Shown: positions 9,382 through 21,829 of the stretch, piece after piece
How positions within the stretch are numbered: the stretch's first letter is position 1
Layout of the letters: each line of letters starts with the position of its first letter
Source: Pterois miles
Taxonomy: Eukaryota; Chordata; Actinopteri; Perciformes; Scorpaenidae
Assembly (NCBI GenBank): GCA_947000775.1
Contig: CAMQGK010000341.1
Location: 10,767,001 to 10,831,000, forward strand
DNA length: 64,000 nt
Reading direction: 5' to 3'
Position numbers and translations under genes: made by a program
Notes under the pieces: generated by a model
The model's database searches: none
Told to the model about the DNA's origin: nothing
Seen by the model: only the letters and a program-made list of their open reading frames with translations

Positions 9382-12300
9382 CTGAAAGGGAGACAGAGAT
9401 ATGATTACCACAAATGTACTGAGCTCACTGTCTTTTACATTTAATCACTATTACTACAACTGGATTCATGGTAGCGAACGAATGCATTTCTTCTGTGCTT
9501 GTGTGGATCAATATCACAGTTTAATGTGGAATGATAGCACAGACATCCTGCCTCGAGGTTTCTGATGCTAAAAGTAGATGTAGGCTGATAGGATTGGCTT
9601 TCCTGCCTAATAGAAGAGCATGCAGTTACACAGTGAAGCAACAACAAACCACGTCAATCTTTATACAGAGGTAAGCATGAAAGCTTCAGATTCTTCCTGT
9701 CTAACAAAAATAAATTAATATAAAAGTAGAATCTGAATCCATTGTAATGCAAGATATGTATGTCAAAAAATACCCTCACAGTTAAATGACACAAATACTG
9801 TACCTCCATGTGGATTTTCTTATAAAACTCGTATTTTACATCCATTACATTTAACAGTCACAAAGAAATTATATTGAAATGCCACAAGACACTGCAGCAC
9901 CCTGAAGAAATTAAAGCTTCTCTTACTTCAATAAATGTAAGCGCTGGAGAGCAGCGTTTTTGTAGAATCTGCCTGAAGTATATGCCATTTTACCTGTCTA
10001 ATCTACAGCTTAATAGTGTTTTAATTCCTGCATAACATTATTCTTATGATATTCACATAACTATAATTGTTCATATATGGGAGGGTGATGAAGGTGAGGT
10101 GCTGTAGGATAAAGAGATTTGCTAAATTCAGAAGCGAAGCTGACAAGAAGACTAATGTGTTAATGAATCATATAGGAACACAGTTAAGCTCACAGCTCAT
10201 TACATGTTTAACAGCTCAATCATGAATGAACAGAACACATTTCCAAGCAGCATGACTGTATCACATAGTCTGTGAAAATAAATCTTTCAGGGAGAAACAA
10301 TTCCTCAATTGACTCAGCAGATTTTGCCAAAGGCTGTCCCCACTTCTGTTCTGATATGGTGCCATTGAATGGAGCATATTCTGAAAACGCGTCAGCCCCC
10401 TGATATTATTCAGTCATCCTGGCACGTCTCTCTGTGTGTTTTTGTAGCAGTCATCATTTCTGCTAAGCCCTCTTTGTTGCGTTTGTGAAATCCAAACACT
10501 CGACACTAACATTTGGAAATGAAAGCGCTCTGGTTCCGCTGGATTGGGGCAAAAAATGTTTGAGGGATTTACAGCTGGTTCAGATCACAGTTGTGTTGAC
10601 GCGAAGATGTTACGCTTCGATTTGCATTTACACCGGACAAACTAACAGTAACTGACACATACAGTAAATAGCTGCGCTGCCCTGTAGGTCTGAATGATTT
10701 CTTTTGTGTTGACTAGAGAGTTATGTTTAAGGTATTCGGCAAGCTTTGCAGTATTACGCTTTGCTGCTGCTCCTTGTCCTTGGCTACAGTGCTGAAACAC
10801 TTATGGAGCGATGCTCTGAATAGCCTATACTGTAGCAACAAGAATGCTGAAGCAATGTATGGACCACTTTGTTACTCCTATAAATGACCTCCAGTATGGT
10901 CTATATGAGAATTTACTTTTCATTCATTCATTTTCATTTTCTTCATCTCACAAGTATTTTCTTAAAGATTTGTTATTAAATATAATATGCATTCTGGAGA
11001 TGTTGTTTTGAAGGCTAAATGCTGGTAGAAGGCAAAGATGCTCAGTATCTTCCAAACAAAGGGAAATGCTCTACTTTGTTTTGACACCTGGATGAGGAAG
11101 GCAAAAGTTACATATGTGTTTCATACTGAGTAACAATTTAACTTTTTACACGGACATCGGCAGACGCCACAGACACGTAGTAGTTCTGTTTATACTGTCC
11201 ACTTGAGGGAAATGTCCACTCATGCACAGCAGATTAAAGTTTACCTTCCACAGCGCGCAAAGTATAGCTTAGGCTTCGCTGTGTGTTCATGGAGCTACAG
11301 TAGGCTATCTTGTATTTTCTACCACATTAAAGCTTTGGTGATCCATCAGTTAAAGAGTTAACCATCAGTCAGCTGGGAATGCTATACTCACTATAAGCAG
11401 TACCGATTTAATGAACACTTATTATATATTGAAATTTAGGGTTAAAAGATGGGTGTACAAACTCAATCAAAACCTAATGGCATATACATTAAAAGTAACT
11501 AGAATATTCATCAGAATGTTCATGTGAGCCAGAAGACGTCAGTCATCAAAGTGATTTGATTTTACATTTACAGAGACAGGTGTCAACGTTTTCCATGAAA
11601 TGGGTGTTTGATATTTATTTAAATGTGCCATCCCTCATGGCCCATTTTGCCATCCCACATTCCTCACTACTTTTTTTTTTTCCGAGAGCATATTGGTTTT
11701 AGGAGATAATTGCATTCTTCAGCTTTGATACCAAACCAGCTTTAAAAAGAAATTTCATTTTAAAACAAGAACCACGACAATGTCTCTTCATTATTTCAGT
11801 CCTTTCATCTAGGCCAGTCAGAGTGATATTTCCACACGAATAACTTTCTGCCTAAGCTACAAGTCAGTATCCATGGGAGGGAGCAGCTCTCTGGCTCATC
11901 TAAAGGAAAAGACATGGAAAACAAAATTGTGCTACTACTTGTCAGAGTGTTAGCTAAAAGGGTAGTTCTTGTTCTTGTTGTATAAAAAGGTTGTTACTCC
12001 CTGATCCGTGAAGGACAGGCAGAATTATTAAGATGATGCAGCACATGCAATCCTACGCACTACTTTTGTAGCAATTTCTCAATGTCGAAAAAGCACAAAA
12101 TATACAAGAGTCGGTTCTTGGGGATTTTTTCGATGAGGGTCTGTCTGTCCAGCAGATTACAGTAAATACAACCAGCTATTGCAATTCCAATTTAATGGAC
12201 CGTGCCAATGATTTTTTCTTTCTATTTCATACAGATCACATATACCATTCTGAAAAAAATGCTGATTTACTTTAAAGTTTTGGATGATATTTTTCTTGGG

Positions 12301-15300
12301 ATCCATTGGCTTCCATTAATTTCTTTGTAAAGTAATAATATGGGCAGACTTTTGAACTTCTTTTAAATTGACTAAATCATAGTGACCAGAAATATTGCTT
12401 TGAATTGGGGGGGTTGAAATGTGGGCTAGGGTTAGGGTTACGACTGCTTGGAAACGCAGTATGGAAGTCTGCACTGCTTTATACTCTGTACAGACATGAA
12501 TGGAAACAATGACTGTCTGGAAATCTAAAACTGCACAGCATGCATTTAAAGGTGGTCAACAAAAATGTTAAGTATGCATGATTTGTAGCTGAGGAGCTAA
12601 AACTTACCAGCAAACAATTTGCAAACATAACATATCCTCCCTCTTTGGACTATATTTCACTTTCACAGTAATTATTGTTACTATGGTTAGTATCCAGTTT
12701 ACAGAATAATGAACTTTAAATGCTTGATAACACTGAGAGCAGGCTGCACTTTTGTGGCTCATTTCTACCAGTGAATAGGGAAGTGATTGCACATCAGTAT
12801 GCCCACTTCATATTCTGAAAGCTGTCCAAGTTATAACACAGCGCTCCTTATGTCTCTGATAGCTCTCTTCACTCTGTCTCTCTCGAGTCTCACTCAGTGT
12901 TGATGGACTTAGAGATAAAGTGCTTTTTTTGACTGCATTAATTTCTCTTCATGAGTGACAGCTCAATGTTCATTGTTTGTGAATGGCGTAATATTAGCTA
13001 ATGACCCGCACAGATGGCCCATGTGTCTGTCTTGTTCATGTCATACCTAAAGGGCATTAAAAAGTGTAAACTGCAAAGGGCAAAACTTCTCTAAGCTGTC
13101 TGCTGGGGGAAGAGATGCTGCTGCTGTTCATTGACATGTTTTCCACCATGGTTACAGTGATCAGCGGCCCAAGTATGCCTCCAATGCCAGCAGACATTCA
13201 AGGGCAAGCGGAGAGCACCACTGGTGGATTGAGTGTGACTGAGCGTTGCAACAGATTAGCTCTGCTTGTGACAAGCCCACTTATCCTTGCAGACAGGTGT
13301 GAAGAATGCTCTTGCCTTGTGGGCAGAAGCCACTGGTTGACACGGCTCTTCCCCAGCAAGCTATTGTGCGCAGGCATTATTGGTGAGTTACTTTCATATT
13401 CGCTATCCACCCTTTGTTCAGGGTCAAAAAGTCGAAAGCCTAGATAACATAGCAGGTTGATGGAGGAGAGAGCTCTAGATGTGGCACTTGAGTGTTGTAT
13501 CTGAGACCATGGCTGGCTCCTACAGCAAGGTAACAGAGTTGGAAGCACTCAGGAGGAAGGCAGCTTCAGCCTGCTATATCACTATGTGATAACAATACCA
13601 TGGTGCGCTGTTGTTCTGGTGATCAAACACCTCCAACACTGGCCTTTGTTACTTTCTCTTGCTTGGATCTTTTGATAGGCTCCCTACAGGCTGCGTTACT
13701 TTATCATCGGATCTTTCATCAGTGGAAAAGTGAAATAAGTAGCCTATGTGGTCACTACTTCACAATTTTACATTTACGTAGAAAGATTTGAGCAAAAAAA
13801 TCTTTTCCTGCAAAATCCAATTCAATATCTTAACAAAGAAAGCTGAGTAGTGACCACTACTTAAAGGATTAACACTGCATTTAGCACAGTGCTGAAACAG
13901 CCATGTTTTGTCCAAAAGGATTAGCATTCATTACAGCTCATTAGCTTGCATTAAGTCTCAGCAGTGTCTATCAATCAGCCACCTGATGGCATGTGGGGAT
14001 CTTTTCCTGTTCCCTTAGACTGACATACCTGATGATGCGGCTCATTTGTTAACCACGAGTCTGGCTGTGCACCCCTGCCCCGCTTTCCCTCTAGATGGGC
14101 TCAGGCAAAGTAATGTGGGAGATACGAGGCCTTTGAGAAAGCCTCATGAGGCCTCAGTCAAAATGCATCTGCCTGTCTGTTCGTTAGCACTCCATCACCT
14201 CAGAATGAAGGCACATAAACTGAGAAAGAAATAGCGCCTGAAACAAGTGTTTAAAATGATGGCTGCTCTTATACGCTCTACTCGAGCGTACCCAAGGGTA
14301 AAATTAGACATGGGGAAAATGACCTTAAAGTGGCGCCTAGCTTCATGGCAGCCTAGCGGGGGTGCAGTTGTGAAGTGATCAAGGTAAGCTCAGAGGGGTT
14401 AAGTTTTGAAGACTTGCACTTAGTAAGAAGCTGCCAGAATAACTTCCTCCTCTCTGTCCCAGAGCGAGACTTAAATTTCAGTATCACACCGAGACAATTA
14501 TAAAGTCCATGCTGTTTTATTCACAAGGACAACAGTTAATGCTTCAAATCATCTGCTTTCACCAAGCATTTGCTGAGATTGGTCTTGAAGAGAAAAACAT
14601 ACATAAAAATATGCAGATGATCTTATGTAGGACCCTGATCCATAAATGTTATTGCAGAAAATTAAATAGCTTGGCCAGGAATTCTATTCACCTTACAGAG
14701 AGGCGGAGAGCAAGGACATGAACACAGATTGATTTGGCTTCAGTGTTTTGGGGGTTTACTTGATAGCATATTTTCTCTTAATCCTACCTGGATTCCTCAA
14801 TATGGATACGCGAGCTCAGCTCTCAGTGATATTAGCGGTGGTGCAATGGAACTTGTCATTCACAAGCCTGCGAAATGCCTGATGTGATTCCCGTCCTATT
14901 TGCCTGACTTCTTATTGCCACATGCTCTCGAGGAGAGGAATGGGATCAGAGATTTCACACTGTCAGGCGGGATTTGAATAAATGGTCCTCTTCGAAGACT
15001 ATTTTTCCTCATTTGTCTCCAGCGAGAGGGTTCATTTGTTTGGTAATTTGTAACACGGTGAGCAGGTTGACGGGGGCCACGGATGAAAGAAAACACGGCG
15101 AGTGGAGCCGGGTGGGGTTACTTCAGGTGTCCGTGAGGCTTGTTCAGAGGTAATGGAGCAACCAGGGCTATTTAGGATATATTGAATGGACAGACTGGCT
15201 TGACCTTTCATTAACGGGTGGTGGTAATGGGTCGAAAGAGTTTTGTTGAGTAGACACAGGCGGTGCTTTTATGTGAATGGATGCAGAGTTTAGTGTATAT

Positions 15301-16277
15301 ATAGTAAGTTATTTTTAGTAAGAAGGTAATGACAGGAGATGTTGTTTCTCTGCAACCTCCGACAGTTGATAAACATGAGCAGTGCATCATGGATCTTTGA
15401 GATCTTACGAAGGTGTGGCTGTGGGGTGCCCCCAGAGCGACCCTGGGCTTAGTTGGCATGCTTGGTGACACGTTGCTGTTATGCAGCCAGATTACTGTTA
15501 TACCATCTTCTTACTTCAGATATCCAGCAATAATCACAAGCTGTCAGAGCCGTCACGTAGTTGGGGATCAGTCTGCAGACAGGTCACTGTATCAACTGCA
15601 GCAGAGCCAAAACACTTATTAAATCCCTCTTCCCTCTTTAATTATCCGAGCGTCCTCGAGAAGCGATGCGAGCCATCCTGTACTTGTGACATGCTGGCAG
15701 CATGCCTGATGACAGCATGCATGTGTGAGCCTGAAGTGGCTCCGCTCATGCTGATGGTGGATGATGAACAGAGAGCTGAGTGAGCAAGTGAGAATTATTA
15801 AACGGTGTCTGAATTAGCCCAGTAAAAGGTATGGTACAGTTTAAGCCTTCGCCCAGAGGGGCCCCACTTAAAGAGGCGAGATGAAAGAAGGCGGCTAAGC
15901 TTACTCAGCGTGATCGTCACAAGTCTGGAGTTCGTCTCGATTAGATTCCTATCTGGTTGCATGTTATTAGGGTCTATATTTTTGATATATACAGTGGGCC
16001 GATAGCTACATGGCAGCCTTCCATTGCACTAAAGCATAATAGTCTTCTGCAGACAATAATCAGATCTAAACTACAGACACACTAATTATTTATACATTTT
16101 GACACAAACTGTTCTGTGAACTGTGTCTATGAAGTGTGAAGGCACTCTTTTTGTTAGTTATTCCAATATCTCTGCATATGAAATCCAAAAATCACATTTT
16201 TTAGTTTAGTTTACACAGAAGTATTTCATTCTGCATTTTTTTCAAAGCAACATGCGGTAGTTATCAACATTACACAT

Positions 16278-16605
16278 TGGGGGCGGCAGTAGCTCAGTCT
16301 GTAGGGAGTTGGCTTGGGAACCGGAGGGTCACCGGTTCAAGTCCCGACATGGACCAAAAACTGAGTGTGAACTGGTAGCTGGAGAGGTGCCAGTTTACCT
16401 CTTGGGCACTGCCGAGGTGCCCCTGAGCAAGGCACCAAACCCCCAACTGCTCGGGGCGCTTGTCAGGAGCAGCCCCCTCACTCTGACACCTCTCCATTAA
16501 TGCATGTATGTGTGTTTCAGGTCTGCATGTACCATGTATGAGTTTAACAGAGTGTAAATTGAATTTCCCCACTGTGGGACTAATAAAGGTAGATCTTCTT
16601 CTTCT
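16278..16605 (+). mobile_element. tRNA-derived SINE (V-SINE-like), full length
   Basis: The 5' part is tRNA-like, with an A box (TAGCTCAGTCTGTAGGGAG) and a B box (GGTTCAAGTCCC) about 35 bases apart, giving an internal Pol III promoter. The central block (TTGGGCACTGCCGAGGTGCC, CTGAGCAAGGCACC) resembles the conserved core of fish V-SINEs. The 3' tail carries GAATTTCCCCACTGTGGGAC, TAATAAAGG and a short CTT repeat, matching the tail of an L2-type partner LINE. No frame matters; the apparent open frames of 63 and 92 codons are fortuitous. No clear target-site duplication is visible. Confidence 0.85.
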
Positions 16606-18007
16606 TCTACACCATAAACTTTCTATTTTCGTGGTTTGAAAAGACAGTGCTCAGATCAGAGGTCTTTCATACTGTGCGAGAAAAATGACGAATTTAAGTA
16701 CATCTTTAGAAAGCATCGTACTGATTGGCCGACTGTGAATTGTTGGGTAATATTTCCAAGCCACAGCTTACCATTAACATAACTGACCTTTGGCTGGGCT
16801 TCTTTTCTTTTCTTGGGGAAGCAAAGTCTTTCATGCCCTACTTAGACTTATAAACAGACACATTGTGTTAGCATCAATGTCAGCACGCCCGAAAGATGGG
16901 TGGCAGAAAAATAAAAATAATTGAAAATATAAATACGGTGGGATCAGTAAAGAGAAAGACTGACAGTGAGTGTGAAATCCTGTTTTCTCTCAGAACACAC
17001 TTCATTCAAAATAGAATGTAGAAGGAAGACTTGGACGGCATAATCCTCGCTGAAAGAGTGCAGAGAAACAAAAATGGCAGAACTCCATAAGATTGTCTGC
17101 ATAAATTGGTAAAGTATGCAATAATAACAGCAATGTGTTTTCACAAAAAGAGCATGTGTGACACTGGAAGGTCACCAGCGTTTGGTGGGCTCTGATCACA
17201 TTCAATGGGCATCCAGTCCTCATGAGGGGTTTTTCCATTTGTTAAACCATCTCTGCCAGCGGCAGTCTGCTGGCATGCAAGGTGAATGCCACTGTGTGCA
17301 GCAAAGGAAGGAATGAACACACAGAGTTCCAGCTGGCTATGATTGAATAACCTATTAAATGTGGGCAGTGACCTCTTAAGCCAGCACAGTGCTCTTAATG
17401 TTTCATTAATCTCACAGCTACTTTTAAAGTAATAATTTACTGTAATTTTTCCCCCCTCCTGGCTGGGTGCATTCAAGTCATTGCCGTCGGGTTAAAGAGA
17501 GTATTCATTTGCAGTTTGATTTATTGGTTTACTCTATGTATTGTTTCTCCACCCATAAATTAAATCTATTAAAACAAATGTCAAACACATTAGCAGCTGC
17601 TACAATAGTATCACTGCAGACTGCTTGAGGATAGAAAGAGATGAGAGCATGGAGAGAAGATGATTAACCTTAACCTGCCTAAGGGCGATCTAACAGTGGA
17701 GGGCTACTGGAGCTGAGAATAAAAGCACTGAGAGATTATTTGTGAAATGTAGAAGGGTGCGTATACACTCTCCCATTGAGGCTTCTGTTGCGTACTTGTA
17801 CTTTACAAGGAGCCAATTCTTTCATGCAAATCACATTTCACACGACTGCATGTTATATAATTAATGACGACTGAACGGTGGAAAAAGTGTCAGCATATCA
17901 AAGATAAACATCCGGCTGATGCGCCAAATGATATGTTAGGATATATCACTCCTTCTGTGTACTCCAGGTTTAGAGGAGAAATATTGTTTTTTTTTTTTTT
18001 TTTAAAA

Positions 18008-18560
18008 CACGAAAATAATGCGTTATTGCAAATCCGTTTTAACGCCACTAATTTCTCTAACGCAACTTGTGATTTTTAGGTTGTAACGAGCTCAGTTTTA
18101 AAGCTAGAGTGAAGATCACGCATCACATGAAGCATGTCTTACTAGTTTGTCGTGAAGGAGGTTAAATAACGCTCCAAACTTATGCTATATTGTGGTGAGG
18201 AAAAACTGTCATAGACATTTCCCCGGGAGTCTCTCAACCTCTGACCTCAAGATATGTGAGTGTAAATAGGTTCTCTGGGTACCCACGAGTCTCCCCTTTA
18301 CAGACATGCCCACTTTATGATAATCACATGCAGTTTGGAGCAAATCAGCACTCTGACAGCTATTGTTGCCTGTTGGGCTTTTTTATGCTAATTGCAGTAC
18401 CTGTGAGGGTTTGTGGACAATATTTGTCATTGATTTGTGTTGTTAATTGATTTCCAATATGAAATATATTCATACATTTGCACAATGCAAACATATTTGT
18501 CCACTACCATGTTGATAAGAGTATTAAATAATGACAAATCTCCCTTTAAGGTACATGTAT
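18008..18560 (+). mobile_element. Fish interspersed non-autonomous element, copy A
   Basis: Contains TTTTAACGCCACTAATTTCT, GTTTTAAAGCTAGAGTGAAG, CTTACTAGTTTGTCGTGAAG, GACCTCAAGATATGTGAGTG, GGTACCCACGAGTCTCCCC and ATGTTGATAAGAGTATTAAA. I recognise this order of blocks as an abundant repeat of many teleost genomes. A second, more diverged copy lies on the opposite strand at about 62330-62815. No open frame or terminal structure identifies the superfamily. Confidence 0.75.
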
Positions 18561-21003
18561 CTGTCTATCTATCCTGGTCACTACACTGCCCACGTCCTAC
18601 AGTACACAGTATGGCCATATAGTAATACTTCATTATCATCTAATTTTATGTTTTCATTCAACATAAAATGATCAGATTTGGTGACTACAGTTCGACCAAA
18701 TATGGAGGCCAAGCAGGGAGCACACTCGGGAGAAACAGCAGATGATGAGGAACAAAGGCAGTTGCAGGGCAACCTTGGAAATGGGTCACTGTGCAGCAGC
18801 TGCCCTCCATCAACGGCCTGCATGACGCCAATAAAATGAAGCAGGCAGGTAAGAGACATCCGTTCCATCTGACCCCATGCTGCTCGGCAACAACCTGTTC
18901 CATTAACTTTCACCACGAAAACCGAGGTTGGTACTTGAAAAATCAGCACCGACCGCCATCTCGAGGCTTAGCAGCCTGTTCATCAGTCTATTTTCACATA
19001 ATTGGCCGATTTTCTCCAGATGATTGGCCAACATTTCATCCTGGCCTTTAAATGAACAGTCTTGGATGTGGAAAATACTGAACTCCTTTAAGCTAAATGT
19101 CAGGATTTATATAGTATTTCTATAACATCAGACTTGTCCTTACAGGCACATTAGGTCAGAATATTTGCATATATCTTCTTACTATTATGTCTAAGAAGGT
19201 GAGGTGAGCTGGAAGCTAAAGCACTTAGCATACTTTATTTTGCATCACAATAATTATCACAAAGATCAATGCCTTAATATGTGCCTGTGATCCTAGTCAC
19301 AGTGATGTTCGGTTGTCACAGCCCCACTGCATAGTATATGCATACTCCCTATACCAGCCTCCAATTACAGATAAGATGCGTTGCAGCATCATGGATCTGT
19401 GTATTCCTTGGTGGTTTGCTGTACTAGGGGGTGGATTCAATTTGCTGCAGTTTGATCTAATCTGAGTCCTGCCGGGTGATAAGCTCTGCTGGTACCAGTG
19501 GCTTTCCATGGTTTCCGAAGGTAAGAGAAATAAAGCATGGCAATAAGTCTGTTTACCCGATTGATGTCTCTCAATGGCTGATAGGGACTGCTGTGGGACT
19601 CCAGATGATACATGGGATGATCTAGAGCTGACCTTGGGCCACAGATAGCTCATACAATAGTCTGCTTCAAAGCTCACCTCCTGGGATCACTTATGCACCA
19701 ACATTATCCTACTGTATGCATATCAAGAGTGTGCGCATCTGACCTCTGCTTTGGAGTTGCAAGACAGAACAGACTGTCAAGGTGTTGCTTGAAAAGTGAT
19801 ATGTTATTGGTGTCATTAAAAGGGATTCGGCTGAACAGTAATATGAGAAAGTGGTCCTTTATCAGCAAGAGTGGATCCAGTTCTTTGTGCGAAGCAAACC
19901 CGTCTGAGATGTGGCGAGTGCTGCTTGGCAGAGCGTGTGAATCGTTCTGAATGTAGATATTAATCAGGATGCGGTGTTAGACAGCTGCCACCCTGGGAGC
20001 CGGCAGCTCTGGTGTCAAATCCCCTTCAGTGATCACAGAAAGAGAGGGATACTCCGTTCGGGGAGTGTGCGTCCCCGAGCATCACACAGTTCGCGACTGA
20101 TGTTTTGGCAGATGCCCTTGTCAAAAAATATCATAATGCAAGCTGCTAGTGTGAATCAGTGTACAGACCAGTCTCCTGTGTATGGTATTTGACAGTAGCA
20201 GATGTACATTGAACATACCTATTGTGATGCTGCCCAATGGGAATATCACACTGATGTGCAGTATTAGAGTTATAGGAGTAGAGTAACTGGCAAAAGCTAC
20301 TTTTGCTGGTGGAAGGCCAAAGGAACAGGAAGAGAGACAGACTAGAAAGTTGATAGTCTTTGCTGTGAGGCAGACATTAATTTAGTGGAGGTTTTATGAC
20401 CACATACTGATCGATAGCACATCTAGATGGAGCGGGGGGCCTTGGGTCTGGACTTAATTGTTCTCTGTGTCTCATCACTTCAGAATGCATTTGAAAATCC
20501 TTCCATTCAAAAGAGGGAGCAAGGGTTAGACTTAATTGCCTTCTGTGTGTGGCAAGGTAAGGGATTAAAAGTTTGCTTTCATTGCAGGGAACAAACTAAT
20601 TTACAACCAAGTAAAGCTGACAAAGTGGGGGGGAGAAACACCAGATATGTCTCACAATCATAAACTCCAAGGGATATCATGTGCAGCAAATGTGAACAAT
20701 AGTACATAAGACACTACAGGATGAACTTCCACTGTTTGCTGTAGAACATAATTAACAGCACTGTGGACCCTCATGTGGATCTGGTAATTATAAATGTGCG
20801 TTCTGTCTTTCTGAGAACTCGTTGCATTTACTAATACTAAAGCTGACTGACGAAATAGGTGCAAAATTAAAACACGGCAAAAACAGCTTCTTTGACACAT
20901 AATGCATGCGATTCCCAGAGACAGAGCTGTTCTGAAAAAAGTCCTGGCATTGGGTGAGTTAATTATCAAACCCATCAGTCGCTACAAACTAAACTTTTCA
21001 GAT

Positions 21004-21406
21004 ATACAGTAGTTCAACATTTTAGCAAATGCACTTTTTTCCCTGCAGGTTACATGAGAGGTTTGATATCACATTTGTGACTTTGGTTCTCGATCCAGCA
21101 GCCCATTAGCTTAGCTTAGCATAAAGACCGCGCTAGCCTGGCTCTGTTCAAAACTTCATCAATTTTAAATAATGTAAATTGTTATTAAGTAAATAATGTT
21201 TCAATTACTGAGCTTCAGAGGCGAGGCAATGGTGAACTGATTTTGTTAGCTCGTACAGAGCCAGGCAAGCTGTTTCTTCTTTTTCAAACTTTATGTCACG
21301 CTAATATAACCTGCAGGCTAGCTTCATGCATGGTGGACAGATATGAGAATGATGTCAATCCATCTCTCAAAAAAGCATATTTCTCAAAATGAACTATTGC
21401 TTTAAG
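21004..21406. mobile_element. MITE-like palindromic element, copy 1
   Basis: The left end (AGTAGTTCAACATTTTAGC, then AAATGCACTTTTTT) is matched in inverted form by the right end (AAAAAAGCATATTTCTC, AAAATGAACTATTGC), giving long imperfect terminal inverted repeats. Internal blocks TTAGCTTAGCTTAGCATAAAG and GCTAGCCTGGCTCTGTTCAA, with inverted GTACAGAGCCAGGCAAGCTG, fold back on each other. This pattern is a well-known abundant fish non-autonomous DNA element. A related copy lies at 31165-31400. Confidence 0.75.
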
Positions 21407-21741
21407 CGACTAGTAAAAACGTTAGCCTAGCTGACCTTCTAAGTTCAAGTTGTCCATTTTTGTCCGAGGCTATACTAATAAATAAATAAACTTCCTGTAC
21501 ACTGAAATCTAAGGACCAGTAAAATCATCCTAGGATGGAAGCTTCCCAGACAGACCTCATGGATAGCCTCCGTCTTGCTGTATCATGCAACAACTCTGCC
21601 CCTGAGAAGTGTTCAAGCTCTAACTAAAACTCAGATCTGCTCATTTAAACACTGTGTGTTAGCCTTGGTGGGGGTGAGCTATGACACACAGAGACACAGT
21701 GACACACCCAGAGAGAAGTAGAATAAAAAAAGATGACTAAC

Positions 21742-21750
21742 CTAACCCAC
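21742..21750 (-). promoter_or_regulatory. nrxn1: Alternative 5' splice-site extension (GGL insert)
   Basis: Directly after the proximal donor (CAG|GTGGGT) the minus strand reads GTGGGTTAG|GTTAGT, so a second usable donor starts at 21741. Choosing it adds nine bases and changes SSANPT into SSGGLANPT. The same three-residue GGL variation is known among mammalian neurexin-1 isoforms, at the site called SS5. Both donors are near consensus, so both are probably used. The choice also decides whether a Ser-Gly dipeptide exists here. Confidence 0.8.
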
Positions 21751-21829
21751 CTGAGCTCGGCTCACAGGGATCAATGTCCTCATCATCGCTTGGACACTCA
21801 GCTGATGCCACCAGCAAGTCGTCGGTTGT
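21751..21829 (-). CDS. nrxn1: Neurexin juxtamembrane exon (splice site 5 exon)
   Basis: A 79-nt exon, or 88 nt with the distal donor, flanked by acceptor CTCTTTTCAG and donor CAG|GTGGGT. It translates as TTDDLLVASAECPSDDEDID followed by PCEPSS, starting in phase 0 and leaving one base that joins CC of the last exon. This is the acidic, Cys-containing segment of the extracellular stalk between the Ser/Thr-rich region and the membrane. The near identity to mammalian neurexin 1 in this stretch is the best single argument for calling the gene nrxn1. A second GT, nine bases downstream (exon end 21742), would add Gly-Gly-Leu in frame. It is too short for ORF finders and was found by splice-site reading. 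Confidence 0.93.

Larger units (their letters stand above)
9382..21750 (-). other. nrxn1: Intron of about 12.4 kb between the SS5 exon and the last exon
   Basis: Non-coding sequence with a GT donor at 21750-21749 (or 21741-21740) and an AG acceptor at 9383-9382. I see no additional neurexin exon. Identified contents are a V-SINE-like element near 16278, a poly-T run near 17988-18003, a fish interspersed repeat at 18008-18560 and a palindromic MITE-like element at 21004-21406. Open frames at 13115-13447, 18581-18949 and 19297-19677 lack family signatures and overlap frames on the other strand. Much of 9400-16200 looks like unique sequence in which I can name nothing. Confidence 0.8.

Noticed and set aside
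12425..12442. Two telomere-like TTAGGG units (GGGCTAGGGTTAGGGTTACG)
   Set aside because: Only two units in unique sequence; far too short for an interstitial telomeric repeat.
13115..13548. Overlapping 110- and 116-codon frames on opposite strands
   Set aside because: No start context, splice sites or family motif; the two frames are mutual shadows.
16278..16350. Possible tRNA gene
   Set aside because: A and B boxes are present, but the sequence runs into a SINE body with an L2-type tail and does not fold as a full tRNA with matched acceptor ends.
18581..18949. 122-codon minus-strand frame
   Set aside because: No recognisable domain, and another frame overlaps it on the same strand.
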